In this document: positions 10,428 through 20,399 of the stretch, in pieces
Layout of the letters: each line of letters starts with the position of its first letter
How positions within the stretch are numbered: position 1 is the first letter of the stretch
Assembly: GCA_948144175.1 (NCBI GenBank)
Contig: CANXME010001998.1
Location: forward strand, 372,001 to 436,000
Origin: Closterium sp. NIES-65
Taxonomy: Eukaryota; Streptophyta; Zygnematophyceae; Desmidiales; Closteriaceae
Direction: 5' to 3'
Length of the DNA: 64,000 nt
Notes under the pieces: model-generated
Database searches by the model: none
Told to the model about the DNA's origin: nothing
Seen by the model: only the letters and a program-made list of their open reading frames with translations
Translations under genes and position numbers: made by a program

Positions 10428-10981
10428 CGTTTTGAGTGGCTACCAAGGAAGGACCGCAAGACCCGCTATGTATGTGTGAGGCCGACGTGCTGCGGTTCCG
10501 CTTCCCGTTGTCCAAGGTATAGTTCACCCCTCTTGCTGAGGATCATGGGCTCACGGCTCCACCTTCGGACAAGCCATTTGAGTCCAGCGGTCCATATCCT
10601 GAGTTGGTCGGTTGTCTTATGTACCTGATAACCTGCACTCGCCCGGACCTAGCTTACCCTATTAGCGTCCTTCCTACGGGTACGCGGCTAAGAGGGTGGC
10701 GAAGTATGTGGCGAGTACATCAGGCATGGTACTTGTCCTTGGAGGGAAGCAGCCAGTTACACCTACAGGTTACGGAGGCTTGCCGTGGGCCGACTACGCA
10801 GAGTCTCTGCGGTCTAGACAGGTTAGTGCTTCAGCCTTGGGACCGGAGCTGTTTCATGGAGGTCGACTCAAGCGTCATCAGTCTTCAGTTCCACCTGTGA
10901 GGCAGAGGTGTACGCTATGGCCATGGCCTCCCAGGAGCTTTGCTGTGGCCATCCTCACAAACCTTGGTGAGCGGCCTTGCT

Positions 10982-11117
10982 TGTCAAACATTGTATGATG
11001 TGCTTGTTTAGGCTACAGTGGGTTAGCCTATAGTGGGTACACACTTCTAGGGTTAGGTTTGACCTATTTGTACCCAACACTCATTCTAGTCATTCATTCT
11101 CGTTTCTGATTCTGACA
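10982..11117 (+). repeat. Left LTR of element C
   Basis: 136 bp, TGTCAAACATTG to GATTCTGACA. The distance from the start to the family core AGGCTACAGTGGG is 28 bases, the same as in the LTR of D, which supports the start chosen. A primer site follows at once. Confidence 0.75.
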
Positions 11118-11130
11118 TGGTATTACGAGC
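11118..11130 (+). other. Primer binding site of element C (tRNA-Met type)
   Basis: A TGGTAT...GAGC stretch directly after the LTR, recognisable as the initiator tRNA-Met type site. Confidence 0.75.
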
Positions 11131-11209
11131 CTAGGTTCCACCTAGGACCTGAAACGATAGGGCCCACCGTTTCCGCTAGCCGCGCCCTCGTGCGCCGCCT
11201 TTTTTTTTT

Positions 11210-11780
11210 TCCTGCGCCTCGAGCGCCTCGTTCTTAAGGCCCCCTAAGGCCCTCTTGCGTCGCCCCTTAAGGCCCCTCACGGCCCCTCGCGTCGCCCTCT
11301 TAAGGCCCCTTACGGCCCGGCGCTAGCCTCTCAAGGCCCCGTGTGGCCCCGCGCTAGCCTCTCACGGCCCCCCGATCGGCCCCGCGCTAGCCTCCTAAGG
11401 ACCCCGTCGGCCCCGCGCTAGCCCCGCGCTAGCCTCCTAAGGCCCCCGATCGGCCCCGCGCTAGCCTCCTAAGGCCCTCGTCGGCCCCGCGCTAGCCCCT
11501 CGCTAGCCTCCTAAGGCCCCCGATCGGCCCCGCGCTAGCCTCCTAAGGCCCCCGTCGGCCCCGCGCTAGCCCCCTAAGGTCCCCGTCCGCCCCGCGCTAG
11601 CCTCTCACGGCCTCGCCCTCGCCCTGGACGGCCCCGCGCTCTCACTTAGCAGCCCCACCCGGCCCCACGCTCGCCCCTCTAGGACCGAGTCGAACCGCGC
11701 GACCCGATCGAGCCGCGCGACCCGGCCGAGCCGCGCCGCCCTAGCCGAGCCGCGCCGCCCTAGCCGAGCCGCGCCGCCCT
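11210..11780 (+). repeat. GC-rich leader of element C with 30-odd-bp minisatellite
   Basis: At about 11330-11610 a unit of the form CGGCCCCGCGCTAGCCTCC followed by TAAGGCCCCCGAT recurs some eight times with small changes. A second run, GCCGAGCCGCGCCGCCCTA, repeats four times at about 11720-11800. This motif is different from the leader motifs of the other elements. Confidence 0.85.
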
Positions 11781-11868
11781 AGCCGAGCCGCGCCGCTCTA
11801 CTGCTACTACCACTGCTGCTACTGCTACTCCTGCTACTACTACTACTGCCACTGCTACTGCTTCAACT

Positions 11869-13090
11869 ATGGCTAGCCCTACAGTTCTCTCGTTCGATAC
11901 TGAGGGCCGCCCGATTAAGTTTGATACCTGGCTCGATGATCTGCACCTGTTCCTCCAGCTCACTGCCAGAGAGGATATCTCGCTGTACGATCATGCACTA
12001 GGCACAGTCCTTGCTCCCGCTACTACTGCTACCGCTACTGCTCGCTCGCAGTGGCAGACTCGCGATGCCCACGCCCGCTTTGCCATTCGCAACTCCCTGC
12101 CAGTCGATGAGCGTGAGCACTTCGGCCAGCATCAGACTGCGCAGGCCCTGTACACTGCTGTAGTTGCGCGCTACTCCTCCCCGGCCTCAGCTGCACTAGG
12201 CCGTCTCTCCCTTCCCTACCTGTTCCCCGACCTGTCCGCTTTCCAGACAGTTGCTGACCTCATCACTCACCTCCGTACTAGTGATGCCCGCTTCCGTGCA
12301 GCCATGCCCGCTGAGTTTCTTGCCTCCAACCCTCCCCCGCTCTGGCTCACTCTCTACCAACTAGTCACCCGCCTCCCTGACACTCTGCGTACAGTCAGGG
12401 ACCACTTCCTAGCTCGCTGCCCCACTGAGCTCACCATTGCCGCCCTAGAGAAGGAACTACTTGCAGCAGAGAAGAGTATTGTAGCTATAGGTGCCTCTCG
12501 TGGCGACCCCCGCACCCCTTTCTTCGAGGGGTGTTCCCCCTCCCCCCTCCTCCCCTCTGTCGCCTCTACTGCTGCTATCGACCTTCTTGGTGCTGAGCAG
12601 GTCGGCTCTGCGTCCGCTCCCAGCGGGCGCCGCAGCGGCAAGGGCAGGGGAGGCAAGGGCGGTGGGGGTGACGGCGGGGGAGGCGGTGGTGGGGGTGGTG
12701 GCAGCGGCGGGGGCGGTGGCGGGGCTGGAGGGGCTAGTGGCAGCGGTGGGGGTTGTGGAGGCAGCGGCGGCGGCGGTGGCCGGGGTGGGGGCGGTGGTGG
12801 TGGCGGCAGTGGACGTGGCGGCGGCAGGGGCGGTGGTGGTCGTGGTGGAGGCGGCGGTGGTGGTCGTGGAGGCTCTGGCACTGGCCAGAGTGCGCAGCAT
12901 CCTCAGTCCTCCCAGGAGCTTCGTGAGTGGTACTTACAGCACGGGGGTGGGGGGGGTAGCCTTAGCTGCACGTACGTCATCCGCACTGGTCGCCGCAAGG
13001 GACAGACGTGCGGGAGGGCGCACACTTCGCAGCGCTGCTTCTCTCGCCTAGATGATGCTTGGCGTGCTCAGTTTCCTGACGCTCCTGAGC
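11869..13090 (+). pseudogene. gag region of element C
   Basis: Starts at the ATG at 11869 (MASPTVLSFDTEGRPIKFDT), the position-equivalent of the gag start in the other members. It runs through a helical gag segment (YSSPASAALGRLSLP near 12170-12215) into an unusually long glycine-rich linker (about 12640-12890). The Cys/His motif follows (CTYVIRTGRRKGQTC, then GRAHTSQRC, 12967-13040). A proline-rich frame on the other strand over the linker is a shadow. Confidence 0.87.
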
Positions 13091-13349
13091 TCCCTCAGTG
13101 GGCTGATCTCCTCAAGAAGGATATCGATATCTATGCTCTTGATTTTGATGTTATTCTCAAAGCAATGTATGCATTGACTATTAGTGGAGAGGAGGACCAG
13201 TACCTGAGTGTTCCGCCTGACCCAGGCATCCGTACGAGTGAGGCTGCCGCCCTAGGTGCTTGCGTGTCTGCTACCCCAGGTACTGGTGAGGCTACTGCTC
13301 TAGGTGCTTGTGTGTCCGCCACCCGAGGTACTACTGAGTCCACTGAGGC

Positions 13350-14600
13350 ACTGCACACCTTCACTCTAGACTCAGGCGCTTCGCGCTGTTTCTTTCGTGA
13401 CCGCACTGCTCTTGAGCCCCTTGCTCGACCAGTCGCTGTCTCGCTCGCTGACCCCTCTGGGGGTCCGGTTATTGCGACCTCCTCCACCCTCCTTCCTTGT
13501 CCTGCTGTCCTGTCGGGCACACTGTCAGGTCTTCATCTCCCCTCGTTCTCTACGAACTTGGTGGCGGGTTGTGCGCTTCAGGATGGGGGTGTTCACCAGT
13601 TCACCCCTGCCTACGAGCGCGTGACAAACTGCACGTGTGCTCGGACGGGCCGTCACCTGGCTACCTTCACTCGGCAGCCGGGGTTGGACCTGTACACACT
13701 GACCACTGAGTCCCCTCAGGTAGCGGCGTCTGCGTCTGCGTCAGGTCAGCTGTCTGCCCCCTGCTCGTATCGCTCTCTAGCGCACAAGACTGTCCTCTAG
13801 CACCACCAACTAGGTCACCCGTCAGTGCAACGCCTTCGGGGCATGCACGCCCGGTACCTTGTCTCTGGTCTTCCTCGGGTACTCCCTCCCCTCCCACCCA
13901 CCCTTGCCCCTCACTCCTCCTCGTTCCCCCCGACGACTGCTCCTTTGCAGACGCTCCACATGGACGTGTGGGGCCCAACCCGCGTCCGTGGTCAGGGCGA
14001 GGAGAGGTACTTCTTGATCGTCGTTGACGACTACTCGCGCTACACCACGGTCTTCCCCTTGCGCAGCAAGGGTGAAGTCCCTGATGTCCTGATCCCTTGG
14101 ATCAGCAGAGCACGTCTTCAGCTGCGAGAGCGTTTTCGCTCGGAGTTTCCTGTCCTGCGCTTGCACTCTGACAGAGGTGGCGAGTTCTCCTCCGACCTCT
14201 TGGCAGCCTACTGTGCTGAGCACGGCATTCGCCAGTCGTTCACGCTTCCGGCCTCTCCACAGCAGAATGGGGTTGCTAAGCGCCGCATTGGCTTGGTCAT
14301 GGAGGTCGCTCGTACCTCCTTAGTCCACGCGGCTGCCCCCAACTTTCTGTGGCCGTTTGCGGTCCGGTACGCTGCGCATCAGCTCAACCTCTGGCCCTGT
14401 GTCTCCGCTCCGGAGACCTTGCCCACACTGCTGTGGACGGGGGAGGTTGGCGATGCGTCACGCTTCCGTGTCTGGGGATCCCGAGCTTTTGTTCGCGACA
14501 CGTCTGCGGACAAGCTCTCCTCCCGCACTGCTCCCTGTGTCTTTCTTGGCTTTGCCCCGGATGCGTCTGGCTGGCACTTTTACCACCCCGCCTCGCACCG
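13350..14600 (+). pseudogene. Protease and integrase region of element C (broken)
   Basis: Protease core FTLDSGASRCFFRDR near 13360-13400. Integrase carries HMDVWGP near 13960, VVDDYSRYTTVFPL near 14022-14062, LHSDRGGEFSSDLL near 14162-14205 and SPQQNGV near 14253-14275. The C-terminal block CVFLGFAPDASGWHFYHP lies near 14535-14590. Functions as in the family: processing of the polyprotein and insertion of the DNA copy. Confidence 0.87.
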
Positions 14601-14814
14601 CGTCTTCCCCTCTCAGGACGTCACTTTTGACGAGTCCGTGCCCTTCTACCGCCTCTTCCCCTACCGCACTGCCCCGCTCCCTCCCCCGCCTCTCTTCCTC
14701 GCGCCAGGTGCTGCAGTGGTAGACCCCCTCCCCCCTCAGGGTGCCGCTCCCTCAGGTGTCTCTCAGGTAGACCCGGTTGAGCCTGCCGAGGTAGCTGTCG
14801 ACTCGCGTCCTGCT

Positions 14815-15440
14815 AGAGGTGCTGAGCCTGAGCGTGCGGAGCCTGAGCGTGCGGAGCCTGAGCGGGCGGAGCCTGGGGGTGCTGAGCTTGGGGGTGTTGA
14901 GACTGGGGGTGCTGAGCCTGGGGGTGCTGAGTCTAGAGGTACTGCGACTGGGGGTGCTGAGCCTAGGGGTGCTGGGTCTGAGGGTACTGAGCCTGGCGTT
15001 GCTGAGTCTGGGGGTACTGAGCCTGGTTGTGTTGTAGTTGACTGTGAGGCGCCTGGAGGACCTCCCTCTTCGCAGCAGCTCCGTGAGTGGTACTCACGGT
15101 ACTGCAGCCTCCGGCGGGGTGCGTCTCGGGCTCGTGGTGCTACTGGAGTTGGTACTCGTGTTTCCCCACCACGGCGGGAGCCGCCCTCTTCCCCACAGCT
15201 TCGAGAGTGGTACGCTCGGCACATTAGTCTTCGGAGTGGAGCTACTGGTGCTGGGGTCCCCGGAGTTGACGCTGCTGCGGGTGCTGCGGACCCTGGTGCT
15301 GGAGGTGTTGCTGCTGCTGGCGGTGGTGCTGGAGGTGCTGCTCGTACTGAGGACCCTGGTGCTGGAGGTGCTGCTGCTGCTGGTGGTGCTGCTGCTGGAG
15401 GTGCTGCTGCTACTGCTGGAGTGGAGGACCCGGAGGGTGG
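14815..15440 (+). repeat. 15-bp pentapeptide repeats and Ala/Gly-rich linker of element C
   Basis: At 14815-15040 units such as GGTGCTGAGCCTGGG recur about fourteen times, encoding GAEPG/GAEPE pentapeptides. At 15240-15440 units such as GGTGCTGGAGGTGCT follow. These lie between integrase and reverse transcriptase. Confidence 0.87.
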
Positions 15441-16189
15441 AGCTTCTACTGGTGCTGAGGGACCCTGCCGCTGGAGCTTCTGCTGGTTCAAGAGTTGCTG
15501 CACGGCCACGGCCTGTACTTCGTTCCAGCTCCTTCAGCAGGTTCTTAGTCAGTGTCCTCCTCTCGCCTTAGAGTTTCCTTCGTCTGTCCAGTCACACCCA
15601 CAGTTACCGACTGCCTCCCCACTCCCTGTGCCTACTCCGTACACTGGTCCGACTGGAGGTCTAGCTGAGAGACGTGAGCCTGCTTCACGTCCTGTGTCCC
15701 CTGCGTCTCGTCGAACGTCGCCTGTTAGTGTTGCTACCACTGCTAGTCGTGTCCAGCGTCAGCGTCCTCCTGCTGTCCCAGGCACTCACCAGATGGCGCT
15801 TCGTCAGTCCACTGCTCCGCAGCGTATCGCTCTCCCGTCGCCTCCTGCGTCCTCTCTTCCTGCGCTTGCTGACCCCGAGTCAGACACCCTTCGCGCTGCC
15901 AGTCCTACTGTCACACGTCTCCTCGCTACGGTTGTCACAGACCCTTCCTTTGAGTCCGCTGCTGCGTCTGCCTTAGTCACTGAGCTTGTCGACTTTGCAG
16001 CTGCGTGTCGTCTAGACTACGCTGCGACTCTTGTTGCTGAGTCTGAGTCTGTCTGTCCTCCGTCCGTCGGGGGTGAGTGTGCTCTTGGCACGGACGTTCT
16101 TGAGGACAGGCAGGAGGAGGTTGGTTGCCTTGCCGCTGCTTTGCCCCATCTCGTGTCCATGCTCGTTGCCCCTGAGGGAGACCCGGATG

Positions 16190-17267
16190 CACCAGACATC
16201 CCGACCCCACGGTCTTACGCAGAGGCGATGGCCGGTCCCTACTCCTCTCAGTGGCAGTTAGCCATGGACACAGAGATGGCTTCCTGGAAGTCCACTGGCA
16301 CCTACGTCGACGAGGTTCCCCCACCTGGGGCGAACATCGTCAGTGGCATGTGGATCTTCAGGGTGAAGCGGCCGCCGGGCTCTCCGCCTGTCTTCAAGGC
16401 GCGATACTGTTGCACGAGGCTTCAGACAGCGAGAGGGAGTTGACTTCTTCCAGACCTTCTCCCCGACCCCGAAGATGACCACTCTTCGGGTTCTGCTACA
16501 CGTCGCCGCTCAGCGTGACTACGAGCTCCACTCTCTAGACTTCAGCACAGCTTTCTTGCAGGGCAGCCTGCACGAGGAGATCTGGCTGCGCCGCCCACCT
16601 GGCTTCACTGGGTCGTTCCCTCCTGGTACCTAGTGGAGCCTCCGGCGGCCAGTCTACGGTCTCCGCCTGGCGCCACGTGAGTGGCACGACACACTGAGGA
16701 CTACACTTGCGGCTCTTGGGTTCGCTCCTTCTACTGCTGACCCGTCGCTGTTTCTACGCACCGACCCCTCGCTGCCGCCGTTCTACATCCTTGTGTACGT
16801 CGACGACTTGGTCTTTGCCACTTCTGACACAGTTGGTCTCGCTCACGTGAAGTCTGAGCTGCAGAAGAGACACACGTGCACAGACCTGGGTGAACTGACA
16901 AGCTATCTTGGCTTGCAGATCACCCGGGACAGAGCACGCCGCACCATCACCTTGACTCAGTCACACATGGTGCAGCAGGTCCTTCAGCGCTTCGGCTTCA
17001 CGTACTCCTCGCCTCAGTCCACTCCTCTGCCTACGGGACACTCGCTCTCAGCTCTGCCTTCGGATGAGTCCGTAGAGCCGAGTGGTTCGTATCCAGAGCT
17101 TGTGGGCTGCCTCATGTACCTGATGACCTGCACTCGACCTGACCTTGCATACCCTCTTAGCATTCTTGCACGCTATGTTGCTCCCGGCCGTCACCGGAAG
17201 GAGCACATGGATGCAGCTAAGAGGGTGTTGCGCTACTTGTGCAGTACGTCAGGCATGGGGCTAGTCT
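16190..17267 (+). pseudogene. Reverse transcriptase region of element C (broken)
   Basis: DIPTPRSYAEAMAGPYSSQW near 16197-16256 opens the domain. NIVSGMWIFRVKRPPGSPPV lies near 16333-16393, SLHEEIWLRRPPGF near 16566-16607, the active-site block YVDDLVFA near 16795-16820, and CLMYLMTCTRPDLAYPLSIL near 17108-17168. Broken. Confidence 0.85.
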
Positions 17268-17702
17268 GCTATCCTGTTGTGCGAGGAGCCCTGACTGGTT
17301 GGGAAGGCGAAGCACATCTAGCTTCGCTACTTCCTTTTGCGCGAGTTGCAGCAGCTTTGCCAGGCCCGCATGATGCGTGTGGTCTCTAAAGCCAACACTG
17401 CATATATCTTCATCAAGGTGTTGCTGCCTTGTGACTACCAGCGTTTCTGCACCCAGCTAGGCCTTGTGTCTACAGGCCCTCACTTGCTTGCGTAGAGATA
17501 CTTTGCATTGTACCCTTGCATCTCTCTATATTTGCTATATCCTTACATGTGGACTAGCCTTGTGGACCCTTGCTTGTTTTCGGACTGTGTTGTGATCTTG
17601 AGATCCACCCCGAGATTTGTTGTGTTTTTTGTGAACTGGTCATAGTGACCCTTGCTGTGTGTTGCTTTCCACAGAACTACCGTCACCTAGACTATGGAGG
17701 TG

Positions 17703-17847
17703 TGTCAAGTTATATTTGTTATTGCTTATTTGTGTTAGTCGTCGTGCACTTTTTATTTTCCTTGGGTTAGGGTTACGCTTGCTATTTCATTCTCGTTTGT
17801 TATTTTCCTTAATCAATTCATTCAATAATTGATACTTTAATAGGACA
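17703..17847 (+). repeat. Right LTR of element E (tentative end)
   Basis: Begins TGTCAAGTTATATTT after a polypurine tract and contains GGGTTAGGGTTACG and CATTCTCGTTT as in the family core. The end at AATAGGACA (17847) is chosen because it gives a CA terminus; no partner copy is in the window to confirm it. Confidence 0.5.
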
Positions 17848-17912
17848 GACTATCGTACACTACAGTACCCCCACGTGCAACCCACAAGAGATCCCCTGGT
17901 TGGACTACTTAG
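17848..17912. other. Short unclassified flank left of element D
   Basis: 65 bases between the end of E and the left LTR of D, ending in the target duplication CTTAG. It is continuous with 25209-25495 on the other side of D. I recognise no gene or element in it. Confidence 0.5.
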
Positions 17913-18040
17913 TGTCAGATTTATATGACATAGTTGCTGTAGGCTATAGTGGGGTAGCACATATGGGGTACAGGGTTTCTAGGGTTGTATTTGTACCCAA
18001 TCTTTCCTTAGTCATTTCATTCCTGTTCTTCAATTTCACA
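17913..18040 (+). repeat. Left LTR of element D
   Basis: 128 bp, TGTCAGATTTAT to AATTTCACA, identical to 25081-25208. Only 128 bp for a 7.3-kb copia element is short. Confidence 0.95.
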
Positions 18041-18051
18041 TGGTATAGAGC
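18041..18051 (+). other. Primer binding site of element D (tRNA-Met type)
   Basis: TGGTATAGAGC directly after the LTR, of the initiator tRNA-Met type. Element G has the same form in its primer site. Confidence 0.85.
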
Positions 18052-18119
18052 AGGTTCCCTGTGGGAACTTCGCCTAGGGCCCACCGAAGCGCGCCCCGAG
18101 GCGCGCGATTCCTTTTTTT

Positions 18120-18900
18120 TTGCGACCCTCCGAGTCGCCCTGTCCCCTTGCGGCCCCGCCGCCCTTCAGACGCGGCCCCGCCACCCCCTCGCGCGGCCCC
18201 GCCACTCAGTCGCGGCCCCGCCACCCAGTCGCGGCCCCGCCGCCCAGTCGCGGCCCCGCCGCCCGCTCTGATCGCGGCCCCACCGCCCAGTCGCGGCCCC
18301 GCCACTTCGTCGCGGCCCTGCCGCCCAGTTGCGGCCCCGCCACTTCGACGCGGCCCCACCATCCCTTCGCGGCCCCGCCGCCTTTCTGCGGCCCGACCAC
18401 CGCCCTACCAGCAGCCGTCCCGCCGCCCTACCTGCGGCCCTACGCCGCCTCATCTGCGGCCCACCCGCCGCCCTACCCGCGGCCCTTCGCTGCCCTACCC
18501 GCGGCCCTTCGCCGCCCTACTTACGGCCAGCCGCCGCCCTACCTGCGGCCCACCTGCCGCCCTATCAGCGGCCCGCCCGCCGCCCTACCTTCGCGGCCCA
18601 GCCGCCCTACCTCCACGGCCCCAGCAGCAGCCGAGCCGCCCGGAGCAACCGAGCCGCCCGGAGCCGCCGAGCCGCCCGGGAGCAGCCGAGCCGCCCGGGA
18701 GCAGCCAAGCCGCCCAGCCGCAGCCGAGCCGCCCAGCCGCAGCCGACCCTGCGCCTGACCCGCCCTGCACCCGAACCGCCCAGCCGTCGAGCCACCCGGG
18801 AGCCGAGCCGCCCTGCGCCCGAGCCGCCCAGCAGCCGAGCCGCCCAGCACCCGAGCCGCCAAGTCGCTGAGCCGCCTTTCTGCATATCTTCACGACCTGC
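18120..18900 (+). repeat. GC-rich leader of element D with two minisatellites
   Basis: At about 18165-18390 a unit like GCCGCCCAGTCGCGGCCCC recurs about eleven times. At 18400-18600 units like CCGCCCTACCTGCGGCCC follow. At 18630-18870 units like GAGCCGCCCGGGAGCAGCC recur. The long Pro/Ala/Arg frames on both strands arise from these repeats and are not genes. Confidence 0.87.
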
Positions 18901-18975
18901 CCTGCCTGGTGAGCACAGTCCCACTAACACTGCGAGCTCCTTCCCTGCTGCTTGCACTGCGTTGCTGTCGTCGCC

Positions 18976-20270
18976 ATGGCTACCCCTAGTGTCCTAGCTT
19001 TTGACGCTGAGGGTCGCGCCATTGATTTTGAGGTCTGGTTAGACGACCTGCAGCTGTTCTTACAGTGCGACAGGGCTGACAACCTTTCTCTCTTTGATCT
19101 CACCTCTGGCGCCTCTCCTGCTCCTGCTGCTGATGCTGATCCCGTTGTCCGCTCTAAGTGGGCCACCCGCGATGCTGCTGCACGTCTTGCTGTGCGTCGC
19201 CACCTCCCTACCTCTGAGCGTGCGCACTTCAGTCAGTACAAGAGTGCTCAGACCTTGTACGACGCTGTAGTTGCGCGCTACTCCTCCCCTGCCACTGCTG
19301 CACTGAGCCGTCTCATGCTTCCCTACCTCTTTCCTGACCTCTCTGCCTTTCCCACTGTCGCTGACCTCATTACGCACCTCCGCACTAGTGACACTCGCTA
19401 CCGCGCCGCCCTTCCTGCTGAGTTCTGCGCTAAGAACCCCCCCCTCCATGTACATCGCTCTCTACTACGTAGTCGCGCGCCTCCCTGACTCCCTTCGAGT
19501 CGTCAGGGACCACTTTCTCGCAGTCTGTCCCACCACCCTCACCGTCGACCTCCTCGAGAAGGCCCTCCTCGCAGCGGAGAAGAGCATAGTCGCTGTAGGT
19601 GCTTCTCGTGGTGACCCTCGCACCCCCATTTTTGAGGGGTGCTCTCCTTCCCCCTTGCTGCCCTCTGTTGCCTCTGCTGCTGCTGCCGACCTGCTTGGTC
19701 TTGAGTCGGTCGGCGCGGCGTCTGCCCCTAGTGGGAGACGTCGCTCCAGCAAGGGCAAGGGGGGCAAGGGCGCGGGTGGAGCTGGAGGGGGCGGTGGCGG
19801 TGGCGGCGGTGGCGGCGGGGGGAGTGGGGGTGGCGGCGGGACTAGTGGCGGGGGTAGTGGTGGTGGTGGCAGCAGCGGCGGAGACGGTGGTGGTGGTGCC
19901 AGCGGTGGTGGTGGAGGCAGCGGCGGAGGTGGAGGCGGCGGAGGTGGTGGCGGTGGAGGCGGCAGCGGAGGAGGCAGTGGTGGTGGAGGGGGTGGAGCTG
20001 GTCGGGGTGGTACCCAGCAGCGTAGCGGCGGTGGTGGTGGCCAGCTCTCGCAGCGGCAGCAGCAGCAGCGCTCTCGGGACATCCCTTCGCCTCAGCAGCT
20101 TCGTGAGTGGTACGCTGGGCGTCAGAGGGGTGGGGGTACTGGTCCCTGCACCTACGTTCTTCGTTCCGGCGACCGCGCGGGTGAGCAGTGTGGGGGTGCC
20201 CACGCCACCCAGCGCTGGTTTGGCCGCCTGACGGACGCCTGGCGTCAGCAGTTCCCTGGGGCTAGTGAGA
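18976..20270 (+). pseudogene. gag region of element D
   Basis: Starts at the ATG at 18976 (MATPSVLAFDAEGRAIDFEV), in a good context after the leader. A helical segment (LQLFLQCDR, YSSPATAALSRLMLPYLFPD) is followed by a glycine-rich linker (about 19750-20040) with poly-Gly runs, then SPQQLREWYAGRQRG, then the Cys/His region (CTYVLRSGDRAGEQCGGAH) at about 20145-20205. No standard CCHC zinc knuckle is seen. The presumed role is particle coat and RNA binding. Confidence 0.9.
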
Positions 20271-20399
20271 TCCCTCGCTGGGATGAGCTTCTCAGGGCTG
20301 GTGTAGCGATCTTTGATCTTGATTTTGATGCTATCCTTACTGCTATGTATGTTGTGGATTATAGTGAGGAGTATGAGGGTTACCGCTGTTTCCAGCCCG

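Larger units (their letters stand above)
9420..10505 (+). pseudogene. Protease and integrase start of element B (broken, split by the TRIM)
   Basis: A protease core LDSGCLHHL lies near 9440-9465, the usual copia aspartic protease signature. The pre-integrase region (ILDVLYVPGVQANILS, then a CxxC-type segment near 9980) and the integrase start HIDLCGPF at about 10058-10080 follow. The match to K resumes at 10440 (KDRKTRYVCVRP against KDHKTRFVWVRP in K). The TRIM lies between these two integrase pieces. Confidence 0.65.
1..10512 (+). mobile_element. Element B: broken Ty1/copia element with tRNA-Phe type primer site, host of A and the TRIM
   Basis: An LTR retrotransposon of the copia superfamily, cut by the left window edge and split by two later insertions (807-7997 and 10081-10427). 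Parts seen on the plus strand: left LTR to about 605, primer site from 606, gag at about 690-806 and 7998-9400, protease at about 9420-9560, pre-integrase zinc region at about 9590-10020, and the start of integrase at 10050-10080 and 10428-10505. It is a relative of element K at 38.5-50.5 kb: both share the gag segment GIAPTYGYFK/GIAPAYGYFK and the integrase start HIDLCGPF. No reverse transcriptase of its own is recognised in the window. Clearly broken, with roughly ten or more breaks; older than A and the TRIM. Confidence 0.8.
10982..17267 (+). mobile_element. Element C: broken Ty1/copia element of the main family
   Basis: Inserted in the RNase H region of E. Left LTR 10982-11117, Met-type primer site, GC-rich leader with a strong minisatellite, gag from 11869, glycine-rich linker, Cys/His motif, protease, integrase, pentapeptide repeats and reverse transcriptase through to TSGMGLV near 17265, where sequence of E resumes. 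Its own right LTR is not seen, so LTR dating is not possible. Long stretches remain open. Broken, with a handful of breaks. Confidence 0.78.
10513..17847 (+). mobile_element. Element E: old copia fragment, host of element C
   Basis: A copia piece of a subfamily distinct from A, C and D. Left part 10513-10981: end of reverse transcriptase (FESSGPYPELVGCLMYL, TCTRPDLAYPISVL) and start of RNase H (AMASQELCC-like). Right part about 17268-17847: rest of RNase H (KHI-ASLLPF-like, then a KANTAYIF block near 17390), a 3' leader, the polypurine tract CTATGGAGGTG ending at 17702, and an LTR of about 145 bp. The two parts read as one fragment interrupted by element C. Its left side is not in the window. 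Broken; older than C. Confidence 0.65.

Noticed and set aside
12354-12881. Long proline-rich open frame on the minus strand
   Set aside because: It is the antisense of the glycine-rich linker of element C gag; poly-Gly codons read as Pro in reverse. Similar shadows occur at 19465-20082, 34625-35035 and 57661-58095.
10982-17847. One old element with LTRs at 10982 and 17703
   Set aside because: The two LTRs are too different to be a pair, and the RNase H sequence switches subfamily near 17268, which fits C nested in E.
18061-18997. Pro/Ala/Arg-rich frames that look like a plant proline-rich protein
   Set aside because: Open in several phases and both strands at once, wholly explained by the GC-rich leader minisatellites of element D, with no signal peptide or domain.
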